Shown: positions 11,331 through 21,963 of the stretch, piece after piece | Position numbering within the stretch: position 1 is the stretch's first letter | How the letters are laid out: each line of letters begins with the position of its first letter | Assembly: GCF_030272615.1 (NCBI RefSeq) | Contig: NC_081411.1 | Coordinates: 823,970,397-824,034,396, forward strand | Source: Cryptomeria japonica | Lineage: Eukaryota > Streptophyta > Pinopsida > Cupressales > Cupressaceae | Reading direction: 5' to 3' | Length of the DNA: 64,000 nucleotides | Translations under genes and position numbers: made by a program | The notes under the pieces: model-generated | Seen by the model: only the letters and a program-made list of their open reading frames with translations | What the model was told of the DNA's origin: nothing | Databases searched by the model: none

Positions 11331-12344
11331 CAGATTTAAAAGAATAACACATGGGAGCTTGTGCCTAGACCTTAATATAACAATATAATTGGTACTAAAT
11401 GAGTATTTAGAAACAAATTTAATGAGTCTGTGAAGTTGTCGGAAATAAAGCTAGATTGGTTTGCAAAAGATATTCACAAAAAGAGAATATCAAACTTGAA
11501 TTTGTTAGACTATTGCTTGCATATGCTGCTTATAAAGATTTCAAGGTATATCAAATGGATGTCAAATATAATTTTTTGAATGGTGACCTTGAGGAAGAAG
11601 TCTACATTGAGCAACCTAATGGATTTTCATTATCAGATAATGGAGACATGGTATGTAAACTGAAGAAATCTCTTTATGGATTGAAGCAAGCCCCTAGAGC
11701 CTGGTATGCTAGATTAGATAAATATTTTTTGGAATTGGGATTTAATAAAGGTGTTGCTGACAATAATATGTACTTTAAGATTGAGAATGGTAACATCTTG
11801 ATTGTTGAAGTCTTAGTTGATGGTATTATCTTTGGAGGAGATGATGACTTGAGCATAAAGTTTTTTGGTGATATGCAAAAAGAATTTGAGTTGTCTATGA
11901 TTGGTGAGATGAAATTTTTCTTAGGTTTGCAGATTTCACAGACTAGAAAAGGTATATTTATATCTCAAACTAAATATGTGAAGGAATTGTTGAAGAAGTT
12001 TGGATTGGATGACTCCAAACCAGTTGGAATCCTATGGTAATTGGTTGTAAATTGTCTAAGAATGATGAATCTCTAAAAGCTAATCAAAGTTTGTACAAAT
12101 CTATGGTTGGTGGAATACTATATTTTACTCAGACTAGGATGGATATTATGCATGTTGTGTGCATGGTTTCTAGATATCAAGTTGATCCAAAAGAGAGTCA
12201 TTTCACTACTGTTAAGAGGATATTATATACTTGAAGGGAACTATGGATTATGGTTTGTGATATCCGAGGAATGATGATTTCATGCTATGTGCTTACACTG
12301 ATGATGATTAGGCTAGTGATGTTGATGATCGAAAGAGCACTACC
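11331..12344 (+). pseudogene. Copia reverse transcriptase and start of RNase H (element A)
   Basis: The longest open part (11456-12040) carries RVT_2 motifs: [41 protein letters not shown] and [15 protein letters not shown]. The catalytic site reads LVDG (11816-11824) instead of the usual VDD. A short deletion removes most of the IDYGETFAPVARIE block after the first motif. A frameshift near 12034 leads to a second open stretch with GGILYFTQTRMDIMHVVCMVSRY. RNase H begins at DDRKSTT and is cut by element C after 12344. Confidence 0.9.
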
Positions 12345-12364
12345 TGTTGGGACTCATTAAAATT

Positions 12365-12865
12365 TGTTGGTGTAAATAATTATTCATCATGGATATTATT
12401 ACACTTACTTAAGTTTACTTAGGATAATGCATTTCATAGTAGTTTGGATATGAGACACTTGGGTGTTTGTGTCACATTGGGATAGTGTGTGTAGGAGAAA
12501 TTCCACCTCTTATGGTGTTGATCTTGTTATTACACTATCATATCCACTTATAGTGGAGTGATAATTCCACCTTCGGTGGGTGATCCACCTCATGTGGAAT
12601 ATTGTATTATTTCTCCTACCTACCCACACCTATTTCCTACCTACCCTTGTTTCTTATTGAGCCACATGTCATATTTGTGTGCTCATACATATCCCTAGCC
12701 TTGCCTATATAAGCAGGCTCATCTACATTGTATGTAACAACTATAATGATAATCCAGTTGATTATTGATCATTTTCTATTGATGAGAATATAGTTTATTC
12801 TTGTCCCATATTATGTCTCTATCTTGTACATTTCATTGACCTCTTGATCTTGGCAAAATCCAACA
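12365..12865 (+). repeat. 5' LTR of element B
   Basis: It starts TGTTGGTGTAAATAATT and ends AATCCAACA. U3 carries four short inverted repeats with CCAC/GTGG stems between 12503 and 12598, and TATATAA at 12706-12712. It is identical to the 3' LTR except for five transitions in the last third. Confidence 0.97.
12706..12712 (+). promoter_or_regulatory. TATA box of element B LTR promoter
   Basis: TATATAA lies 341 bases from the LTR start, at the same offset in the 3' LTR (17352-17358). It is the likely RNA polymerase II core promoter, with transcription starting about 30 bases downstream in R. Confidence 0.75.
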
Positions 12866-12877
12866 TGGTATCAGAGC
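12866..12877 (+). other. Primer-binding site of element B
   Basis: TGGTATCAGAGC follows the LTR end without a gap. It is the perfect copia primer site for initiator Met-tRNA. Confidence 0.93.
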
Positions 12878-14505
12878 TATTTGGGGCTTCATTGATTTGT
12901 CTTGAAGAGGCATTATTGTGACGTCAAGAGGCAGATCTGAGGAGCATCATCATTTGGAGGCATCCTAGACCAGATCCGACCTCTCCATTGCGTCCAGAAG
13001 GCCATTTCCATGAATTTTGGTTATAAAGTTGGCCTATTTTGGTGAGAAATTTTTTTTCTCCATTTTTGCCCTATTCGTACGGATTTTCGAATTTTATATA
13101 TATTTTTCAAAAAAAAAATAAAATTTCATTTTTCAGAAATTTTTTTTTTCAGAAATTGAAAAATCAAAATTTTTTTTGAAAAAAATAGAAAAAGAAGCAA
13201 AAAAAAAAAAGGAAAAAATCAGTTTTTGGGGGGTCCGCAGACCCCCCCCCGTGCTCGCCGTACCTCCATAACCTGTAGGTCGCAGGTTTGCCAGCATCCT
13301 CATCATACCCGTACCTGATGCGCCGTCCTGTCAGTGCCTGCCGACGCCGATTCCCGCAGAGTACCTCGCCAAAGACCGCCGCAGACTGCCGCGCGCCACC
13401 ATCTCCTCCCGCGAGCGGCCCCCGCAGCGCCCAGTAGCGCCGCCTCCACCCTCGGTCTCTGCCCGGCAAACGCAGCTCCGGCCTCGGCTCTGCCCATCCG
13501 CCGGTTAGCGCAGACAACATCCGCCCGTCCACTGCGCCTCCCGCGTCCGTCCGAGCGACGCTTCCCGCCACCAGTCTGACAAGACTCCACCTGCGACGGA
13601 CTTCGCTCTCGGCGCCCTCTGCCAACTCACCGCCATGTGAACACCTCCGTACAGTGACACCCGGCCATCCGTACGTCGAGTCAACACACAAGTCAGATTT
13701 TCCGTACAGAGACACATCATCTGCCATGTCAACAGTACGGACTATACAGTCATTTGGCCGCGTCATCCGTCCGTACGGTACGGACGCTCAGTCAGCCAGG
13801 TAGCGAAGTTTTGGCGACGGTCATACGGCTGTCAAATTTAACCCAGTGTTTTGCTGACATCAGCGCCACATCAGCAGGGTTTGAAATTTTTTTGACCCCC
13901 TCTCATTTGCATTTTTGATTTTGCAGTTCAACTTCAAATGGCCATAACTTGCTCATTTTTGCTCCTTTTTTGGTGCAATTTTTTTTGAAATGGGCTAGAA
14001 TTTTGTGCTCTCCGCAGTGGTGAAAGAATTTTTTGATTTTGATGCACGGATTTTTCAGAAAATTCAGTTTTTGGTGACTGTCCCTGAGTAATCCCAGTTT
14101 TTGCAACTTCAGAGGCTTCGTTTGGGGTCATCCGACCTCCTTTTTAGGTGCCATTTTTTTTGAAAGTGCGTATTTTTTTGTCTACTTTCACATGATACTA
14201 TCAGATTGATGTCATTGTAAGTAGAAATTATACTTTCAGATCTTGGCCATTTTTGGCTATCTTGGTACTTGTATATTTGCTTGAATCTCAGTTAGATTCA
14301 TTGCACTATTGATTGAAGTCTCTTGTATCTCATTTGAGAAGTTTTAAAATTTGCCTCATAAGCCCACTTTGCTTTGTTTTGCAAGTGGCTCATTGTAATC
14401 GCACTAAGTATAAAGTGCCAAAATCATCACTTTTGGGGGGGTACTTTGATTGATTGAATTTGGGGGGTGTCTTTTGTGCTCTTGTGTTCTTTCCTTTTTG
14501 CTGCT
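12878..14505 (+). other. Long leader of element B with GC-rich segment
   Basis: This 1.6-kb untranslated leader has an A/T-rich part (13050-13220) with homopolymer runs. It is followed by a strikingly GC- and CpG-rich part (about 13230-13850) holding several CCGTAC/GTACGG motifs, then T-rich sequence up to the gag start. Open frames on both strands in the GC-rich part look like composition artefacts. Its function is unknown; packaging or translation control is conceivable. Confidence 0.7.
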
Positions 14506-16647
14506 ATGGGTTCTTCTAAGTTTCCTCTCTTAACTCCACATAACTATGCTACTTGGAAAATTGATGCATGGAGTAAACTTATGGAAAAAGGACTCACTCA
14601 TTACATTGATGGAACTATTGTTGCTCCAGCTGATCCTAAGGCTGATCCAGTTGGTCACTTAGATTGGCTCACTAAAAATATCATGGCAATTGGTACCTTA
14701 AGAAAGTATGTATCAAAGGATCTCATTTTTCATATTGAGAAATGCACTCTAATCAAGGATGCTTGGCAAAAGTTTCAAGACTTGTATGGTCAAGTTGATG
14801 AGATTAGGGGATATCAAATTGATAGTGATCTCACCATGTTAGATCCCAAGAACTTTGATACTATACAAGATTATGTCACTAAGGCAAATGAGTTGAGGGC
14901 ACAACTCAAAGATTGTGGCATTGATAAAAAGGATACTCAATTGATATTCAACTTGATAGGGAAGCTTCCACAAGAATATGCAGCATTTGTTTCTAGTTTC
15001 CAAACTCATAGGATGACAATGGGTTTAAGCAACAAAATGCCTACATTTGATGCTTTCAATGAAATGTTGATGATGGAACAAACTAAGTTGATAAGCATGG
15101 GCATTCTTAAGGCTTCTTCTAAGTCTCAAGCATTAGTGGCAAATCAAGGAAACAAAGGAAATCAAGGAAAGGACAACTCAAACAAGAAGAAATGGCAATC
15201 AAAGCCTAAGGAAAAAGCACCATCTTCTCCACAACAAGGAGATTCATCCTCTTCCAAGAGAGATAATTCACCAAAGAGGGAAAGACCTACTTGTGCTTAT
15301 TGTAAAAAGATTGGTCATGAGGAACATCGTTGCCATACTAAGAAGATTGATGAGCTTACACATATCATCAAAAAGCATAACATTGATTTGCCTAAAGTCT
15401 ACAAGAAGGATGATTCATCAACTTCCACTTCCTCACATTCAAAAGGAAAAGGGCAAGCATTCATGGCTTCTACAAGTGGAAAAACTCACTCTTTTGGAAC
15501 AAGAAAAGGAAAAGCTCTATGTGCTACAACAAATCATACTTCAGAGAGATGGCTTCTAGATTTAGGGGCTTCTCATCATATGGCATCTTCACAATCTATG
15601 TTCTCTACATTTGAGCCTTGTACCATGCCTCAGATTTTGATGGGCAATCATACATACATGGATGTGATTGGGAAAGGATCTATTGACATTGGGGATAACT
15701 CCTTCAATGATGTGTTGTGTGTACCCCACTTGACAAACAATCTCCTTTCTATCTATCAAATCACACATTGCGCAACTAAGAGAGTTGTGGAGTTCACACC
15801 TGACTCAGTTTTCATTAGAGACATGGAGACTAAAGCTATCATTGCAACTGGGGTGGTTGATCATGCATCTCGGTTATACACCTTTTCAGATTTTGTTGAT
15901 GATGATGATTTCACATTTGATGATTCTACACATGTTGATCACACTTATTGTGATGATTCAGATTTTGAGGAGCACTTTCGACACTTGAACATGGGGATTC
16001 TCACATGTAACCCAGTTCTTGAGTCTTGTATTTCATCTTCTCATATTAATATCACATCACCTATTGCACCTGATGATGCAGATAGTGCGACAGTTTTGCC
16101 TTCATGTGATTCAGTGCAGCAGGATATACATTGTCTTCCAGCTTCAGATTCATGGGATGATTACTTGACAGATATTCCAAGTTTGTTTGTGGAATCCTAC
16201 ATTGCAGATTTGGGAGACATCATTGATGACATTCATCTTCTCTTTGATGAAGATGATCCTTCTTCAATTGTTGCGAGGGCACACTCTGACCCTCTTGTTC
16301 ATTCTCTACATGATCATTCTTTCGAGGTTGACATGATTGTGGATACTTATGTACAGCAGTTGGAGGAGGTCTCTTTATTCTTTGAGGAGACACATGAGTC
16401 TTTGGACATTGTTCTACATCCATCTCCACTAGATCTTGGAGTACCTTTTTCAGCAGTGTGGCACAGTTCACCACCTTTGGAAGGGGTATCTTTCAGCATC
16501 GACATGGGGACACTTGAGCAGTTTTCAGAGATTCCTTTCATCATGAGTTTTCTTCATACATCTTCCCTTCATGATTGGGGAGACTTCATGGATACACCTT
16601 TGGTTTTGTTTCTTCCTAAGGGGAGGAATGTTGTTCGACGTTCGTAG
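14506..16647 (+). CDS. Gag-protease polyprotein of element B (intact, 713 aa)
   Basis: I take ATG 14506 (MGSSKFPLLTPHNYATWK), because in copia gag the motif begins near the N-terminus. Residues 1-220 are a UBN2-type gag (YATWKIDAWSKLMEKGL, DAWQKFQDLYGQ, KLPQEYAAFVSSF). A Lys/Ser-rich linker follows. A CCHC zinc knuckle (CAYCKKIGHEEHRC) starts at about residue 263. A copia protease lies around residue 352 (LLDLGASHHM), where the active triplet reads DLG rather than DSG. SRLYTFSDF marks the start of the gag-pre-integrase region. The remaining roughly 250 residues are acidic, Asp/Ser/His-rich and unlike integrase. The protein could assemble particles, but reverse transcriptase and integrase must come from a partner. 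Protease activity is doubtful. Confidence 0.93.
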   Translation: MGSSKFPLLTPHNYATWKIDAWSKLMEKGLTHYIDGTIVAPADPKADPVGHLDWLTKNIMAIGTLRKYVSKDLIFHIEKCTLIKDAWQKFQDLYGQVDEIRGYQIDSDLTMLDPKNFDTIQDYVTKANELRAQLKDCGIDKKDTQLIFNLIGKLPQEYAAFVSSFQTHRMTMGLSNKMPTFDAFNEMLMMEQTKLISMGILKASSKSQALVANQGNKGNQGKDNSNKKKWQSKPKEKAPSSPQQGDSSSSKRDNSPKRERPTCAYCKKIGHEEHRCHTKKIDELTHIIKKHNIDLPKVYKKDDSSTSTSSHSKGKGQAFMASTSGKTHSFGTRKGKALCATTNHTSERWLLDLGASHHMASSQSMFSTFEPCTMPQILMGNHTYMDVIGKGSIDIGDNSFNDVLCVPHLTNNLLSIYQITHCATKRVVEFTPDSVFIRDMETKAIIATGVVDHASRLYTFSDFVDDDDFTFDDSTHVDHTYCDDSDFEEHFRHLNMGILTCNPVLESCISSSHINITSPIAPDDADSATVLPSCDSVQQDIHCLPASDSWDDYLTDIPSLFVESYIADLGDIIDDIHLLFDEDDPSSIVARAHSDPLVHSLHDHSFEVDMIVDTYVQQLEEVSLFFEETHESLDIVLHPSPLDLGVPFSAVWHSSPPLEGVSFSIDMGTLEQFSEIPFIMSFLHTSSLHDWGDFMDTPLVLFLPKGRNVVRRS

Positions 16648-17010
16648 AGCAGTTTCTTCATACATTGAGCTTCTATCATTGGTGCAGATTCTTCATTGAG
16701 GGAGGCTCACAGTTTGACTTCTCTTCTTCTCTCATATGGGGGGGACTTTTTCCTCACATGGGGTTTTGTTCCTCACATACTTCTTTGAGAGTTCTCTTGT
16801 ATAGCTTTCATCTCTCTTTTGGGGGAAGGTTTTTTCCCATTGGGTTTTTCTCTCTTTCCCCACTTTGTGAGAGATTTCATTGCATTGGTTTGCATGCATT
16901 TGCATTTGTGCATGGGTACCTAACATGGCCTCGTAGCCGGGACCCATCTTGCTTTGCTTAGTTGCATTGTAGACTTAAGTGCATTCCCCTAAGTTGCACT
17001 TAAGGGGGGG
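16648..17010 (+). other. 3' untranslated region and polypurine tract of element B
   Basis: Non-coding, with several T-rich stretches each preceding GGGGG runs. It ends in AAGGGGGGGG (17002-17010) directly before the 3' LTR, the expected plus-strand primer. Confidence 0.85.
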
Positions 17011-17511
17011 TGTTGGTGTAAATAATTATTCATCATGGATATTATTACACTTACTTAAGTTTACTTAGGATAATGCATTTCATAGTAGTTTGGATATGAG
17101 ACACTTGGGTGTTTGTGTCACATTGGGATAGTGTGTGTAGGAGAAATTCCACCTCTTATGGTGTTGATCTTGTTATTACACTATCATATCCACTTATAGT
17201 GGAGTGATAATTCCACCTTCGGTGGGTGATCCACCTCATGTGGAATATTGTATTATTTCTCCTACCTACCCACACCTATTTCCTACCTACCCTTGTTTCT
17301 TATTGAGCCACATGTCATATTTGTGTGCTCATACATATCCCTAGCCTTGCCTATATAAGCAGACTCATCTACATTGTATGTAACAACTATAACGATAATC
17401 CAGTTGATTATTGATCATTTTCTATTGATGAGAATACAGTTTATTCTTGTCCCATATTATGTCTCTATCTTGTACATTTCATTGACCTCTTGATCTTAGT
17501 AAAATCCAACA
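17011..17511 (+). repeat. 3' LTR of element B
   Basis: It is the same length as the 5' LTR (501 bp). The five differences (AGGCTC/AGACTC, AATGAT/AACGAT, ATAG/ACAG and two in GGCAAA/AGTAAA) are all transitions. About 1% divergence means a recent insertion. Confidence 0.97.
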
Positions 17512-20500
17512 AAATTTAGTCAAGTTTTTAGGCCCAATTCAAATTTTTGTTTTGCATTTCCAAATAAGTCAGTTGCAAGAGGGCAAAATGGAGCCGGTTG
17601 ATTTTCAGAGGGTAAGGCTCGAAAGACATATCCTACACCTTTCATTTAGCCTATTCAGTGATGTGCAACTTTCAGAATTCAGTTTGGATAAGTTTACTAG
17701 GTACCCATTTTGAGGGGTGAGCTGAAAGTGCATTTTAGGCACAAATGCAGATTTTATTGAGTAGCCTACTTTGAGCGATTACATCTTTTACCCTATTAAT
17801 CGTCATGGATAATTTCAAAATGGATTCAATTCTATGCATAAATGTGAGTCAACCTGCAAAATTTCAAGTCCTAATGAATCCATTTGCTCAGTTTTTGAAG
17901 ATCAATCCATTTGCAATTTGTGTGGTTTGACTAGTCCCTGTTTCGACAGCTAGTCGGAGCCCTGTTTTGCACGAGTGTAAAAGTTGCCTCAGTGGGTGTC
18001 ATGCCAAAATGTTTCTTCCAGGTTAATTCTGGTATAAATGATGAGCTATGTTCAAATTTCAAGCCTCTGCCAATCCATTTGATCGGTTTTCAAAAGGGTT
18101 CATTTAGCCATCATTTTCAATCTTCTGCACTTTCAATGTTATATCAGTTAAAGTAGCCATTTTCATGAGCGCACCATTTGCATCCTGTCAGTCTTGTAAT
18201 CGAACTGATATTTCTAAGTTTTAGTATGTACTTCAAGGTACCTATGTTTCAAATTTGAGGGCATATGGAGGTTGTTTGGTAATTTTGAGAAAGGCATCAT
18301 GTGTTGCCAGAACATTGACTTCATCAGGTCCGCAGTGTCGACAAAGCCAGTTGGGCATTTTCAAAAATTAATCTCTTTGCTCGGGACTCATCTTGAAAAA
18401 CCGTTTGGTAGAGTTCATCCTTTTATATTAGAGTACACGCTTGTTAGATGGCGAGGTCCAGAAAGGTGTTTTGACCACTTTGAAAATTACTTCTTCACGA
18501 TTAAATGCAAAAATGTGGCATAAGTGCCTGAAAGTTGTAAAATTCAATTTTATGATCCGAAAATGGTGTTGATTGCTTCCAGAGGTATGGGTAAGGTTCC
18601 TGAAGCCTTTCAGAGGTCAGTTGCATGAAAATGATTTTTTTTTTAGTTGGACCCACTTTGGGGCCCGACCTGGCTCATGGCTGTGCATTATTTTATGGCA
18701 AAATGGTCTTAATTCATGGTGATGCATATCAATACCAGTAAGCGTATTTGGCAATTTGGTTTATTGAGAGCTCGATGGACTGTTGTAGACTTGATCCTTG
18801 ATCCTCGAGATGAAATATTGTAATGCAATTGGCTTGTGTAATGCATTTTTTTTTACTTCAGCGACAAAGAAGAGCATTAAAAAATGTGAATGCACTTGGC
18901 AACCATGGTGTGAGAAGACCATTTAAACTTTCAAATTAAACGCATTGGCATGTGAAAAGCCTTTAAACCTTTCAACCAGATGTAGTTTGTGAGGTTGAAA
19001 GCCAAATTCCACAACCTTCCCAACATTCTCCTTGTTGTGTGTGATGTTTGGGAGTGCATTTTAAAACTTCAGCCAATGCAATCAGCAGGTGTATCTTGAG
19101 CATTTCCCCTTTGATGATGCAAATGGCAAAGGCATGTTTGCCAAGCATAAATCCAATTCCAAAAAAATAATGCAAAGTCTCCCTGCACAAATGAGAAAGG
19201 GGCAATTCAGAAACAATTAGCAGCAAATAGCAATTGGCTGGAGGAGAGGCAAATGAAAAGCATAGAAATATTTTCAATACAAATGAAATTTGGCTGCCAA
19301 TCCAAACTTCCTCCCTGTTGTGGTGCATGGTGGTTGAACATACATTTCAAATTTTAAAACAAATGCAAACCAATCTTGTTTCCTCCTTGCTATGTGAGCA
19401 TGTTGGAAGGAGTATATAAAACTACAGCAAACCATTAAAAGCTGAAAAGAGAATGCTAATTGGCAATGGTAAAGTTAACACTCCCCTCTTCTCACATGTT
19501 GGTTGGTAGAAGAAGTTAAAACAAGTTTCAGCTAATGCAAAATGCAAAATTATAACAGCAGCAATCCTCCCAGTCTCTACTTCCAAACAAAGGCAAATTG
19601 ATAGGCTGCGTAGTTGGATAGAGCATCAAACAATCTTCAAGCAAAAAGCAATTGGCAGGTGTAATAAATTTGTAGTTCACGTGGAAAGTGGGAAGGGTTT
19701 ATTTGCCAGTGAAAACAATGAAAAAGTATTGAAAGAACATGGAACAAATGACATTTAGAGTTGCAAAAAGTTTAAAGCATAATGTGATTTGACAGAGCCT
19801 CCCTTATCCCCTGCGCAATATGGTGAAGTAGGCACAGAAACTTGCAAATGCAATTACCAGTGTGGTTCTTTGCGTGGAATGGCTAGGATCAAATAGAAGT
19901 TCCAGTCAAATGCAGTTTGTAGGAAAAATACTTGTCCTCCCTCCTCTGCATTTGGTGTAAAGAAAGGTATTGAAATCTTGAAGAAAATGTCATAGGTAGT
20001 GGTCGACATCCATTAAAACTCTTAGGCAAACCTCCAAAATGCAGTCCCAGGCTTAAACGTTTTATCCCACATTCGCTGGGAAATGGGATTTTTTGGTGTT
20101 TATAAGCAAATTCACACCCAACCATAATGTCAAAGCCTTTGAGCTTTTGACGGACGGTGCCTATGGGTTCCCAAGGTGGGCCCACGCGTGGGCGCGAATC
20201 TTAAGGCGACCGGAGGAGGTGATTGAGCAGCGACCAAGTGGACCCCATGCAGGCACGCTTCTCAAGGAAAATAGGCAAATTTTGCAGAGAAGGGTCAACT
20301 TAATCAGTGAGTAGGTCCGAGATGATCCGACGAAGCGCATTGATTCGCAGGCCGAAGATGCACGCGAGTTAAGACCTGCAAAATGGCGAAATGGTTTGGC
20401 AAAAATGCAGCATGGTAAAGGTCGAGCAAGTTCGGGTTGATCTGATAGTCTGCCCAATTTCAGAGATTGAAGATGCACGAATGTTAGAGGCCACAAAATG

Positions 20501-21963
20501 GTGAAAGGCAAAATGCAAAATGGCAAAGTCCAAGTGGCGATGATGTGGCAGGTACAGTCAGTGTCCAGCAGGCAGGTCCTGTCCCGATGGCAATGATGTG
20601 GCACAGAGGTGGTGCATAGGTGGTGATGATGTGGCACTAAGGTGGTGTACACGTGGTGGCCAAGTGGTAGTGACAAAGAGGATGACATGGCGGTGATGAG
20701 GTGTCATCCCAGGTGGCGTCCAGTAAACCCCATTGACCAATCAGAGGCTACCACGTGGCAAAGTGTCAGGGCCAAAAGGGGGGCAAAAATCAAAATTAAA
20801 ATCAGTTTAATTATATAGTTTCAACTATATGAATAATTCAAAAATTTAAATGACTGTGCACATTTGAATGATTAATTCGCTCAGGGTCTCATTTTTGCTC
20901 AAAATATGAAGTATTATATATCACCGAAAAGCTCTCAAGATAAGAAATCTGATCAAGTAGTTAATTTTAACAATATGAGATATTTGAGAGTAGTTTCCAT
21001 GGGAAAGAAGAAGGTAAAGAATTTCAATTAGAGAAAATAGACACTTGGCAATTTTGATTGCAGATCTGATTTTTCCCTCCTCTTCTTATTCTCAATTCTT
21101 CTCATTTGTAAGGGTTCCAGAAATTTGGAGAATGGCTCCATATTTTCATGGCTTCCAATTCTGAGTATTCTTCAAGATTGTACATGGCAGTTCTTCTCTT
21201 TCAGTAATAGAGTATCTTCTTGCTGTAGATGTTTTTGTTGTGGGTCATGTATGTGTAAGGCATATACATAGTTTATTGGATTGTCTCTAAGAATTCTCTG
21301 TTTTCAATAAATCTAGTCTTCAAGGGAGTCTGGGTTTGTCCTATCAAAGTGGGAGTGTAAGGGTTGTTTTCAGGTACTCTTCAAGGAAGAGTTTAAATTC
21401 TATGAGCAATCATTATGGATTCAGGATAATGTTTAGATATGTATGATCCTCTGTCTAAATTTAGAATGTATTAATGTCAGACATTACTATAGGGATATCT
21501 TCCTTAATTAATTGGATTTCCAACAGAGGTGTTCATTTTCAGTTTGATGTATGACTTTGTTGCCCTTAGATAAGGCACTGATCTTGCAAATAATTGGGGT
21601 TTTCTCAGAGACGTAAAATAAAAAATTAGAATATCTTTATTTTATGCTATGCTTTGAAATGTTTCAGCTATCTCATGCTCAAGATAGTTGAGTTTTATGT
21701 GTAGATCTAGCTCATCTGCAATAAACTACTTGTTTTAGAGCCTTGGTGAGATCTATCTATTTATGTTGATGTTTTCATAGGTGTGTAGTAGGTATAATTC
21801 TAAGCATCAAAGGTATACCCGCCTAGGTTTTGCAAAGCTTGAAGAGTAGAAGGATTTATATCCTTGTCATGTTGTCCAAGCCCTAAGGTTCTTCATAGAT
21901 TGAATTGGCTACTTCATAGATCAATTGCAGGTGTTCTTGGGTTATCACTTCTGGTGAATAACA
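17512..21963 (+). repeat. Element C, right part: long non-coding LTR-like sequence
   Basis: About 4.4 kb without recognisable coding sequence. It starts with the second AAATT copy and continues C's sequence (TTAGTCAAGTTTTTAGGCCC). It contains a TATATAAA at 19413-19420, three imperfect units of TGATGTGGCA with flanks (20535-20640), a perfect 8+2+8 palindrome ATATAGTTTCAACTATAT at 20813-20830, and a possible polyadenylation signal CAATAAA near 21305. Short open frames here look like chance. Confidence 0.7.

Larger units (their letters stand above)
12365..17511 (+). mobile_element. Element B: young non-autonomous copia with gag-protease ORF only
   Basis: Two 501-bp LTRs (12365-12865 and 17011-17511) bracket 4.1 kb of interior with a perfect primer site, a polypurine tract and one intact 713-codon ORF. 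The perfect 5-bp target duplication is AAATT (12360-12364 and 17512-17516). The LTRs differ at five positions by my reading, all transitions. No integrase, reverse transcriptase or RNase H is encoded. This matches the published idea of TR-GAG elements (terminal-repeat elements carrying only GAG). It lies inside element C. Confidence 0.95.
12345..21963 (+). mobile_element. Element C: solo-LTR-like insertion, about 4.5 kb without its nested insert
   Basis: The element begins TGTTGGGACTC and ends GAATAACA. It is flanked by a perfect 5-bp duplication CTACC (12340-12344 and 21964-21968). Removing it restores A's RNase H frame (KSTT joined to SGELFFG). After subtracting element B it is about 4.47 kb. 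No internal direct copy of its start is found and no gag or pol motif is present. I infer a solo LTR of a family with exceptionally long LTRs. A deleted or non-autonomous element is the alternative. Orientation is guessed from the features noted for 17512-21963. Confidence 0.8.

Noticed and set aside
12503-12598. CRISPR-like array because of regularly repeated short palindromes
   Set aside because: Units are 13-15 bases with different loops and irregular spacing, inside an LTR of a plant element.
13164-13766. Overlapping open frames on both strands in the GC-rich leader of B
   Set aside because: GC-rich sequence is poor in stops. The translations are Arg/Ala/Gly-rich and differ between frames, with no domain. 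They lie in an untranslated leader.
20161-20688. Open frame of about 175 codons on the minus strand inside element C
   Set aside because: The translation is repetitive His/Ser/Pro text from the local direct repeats, with no homology I recognise. C is non-coding elsewhere.
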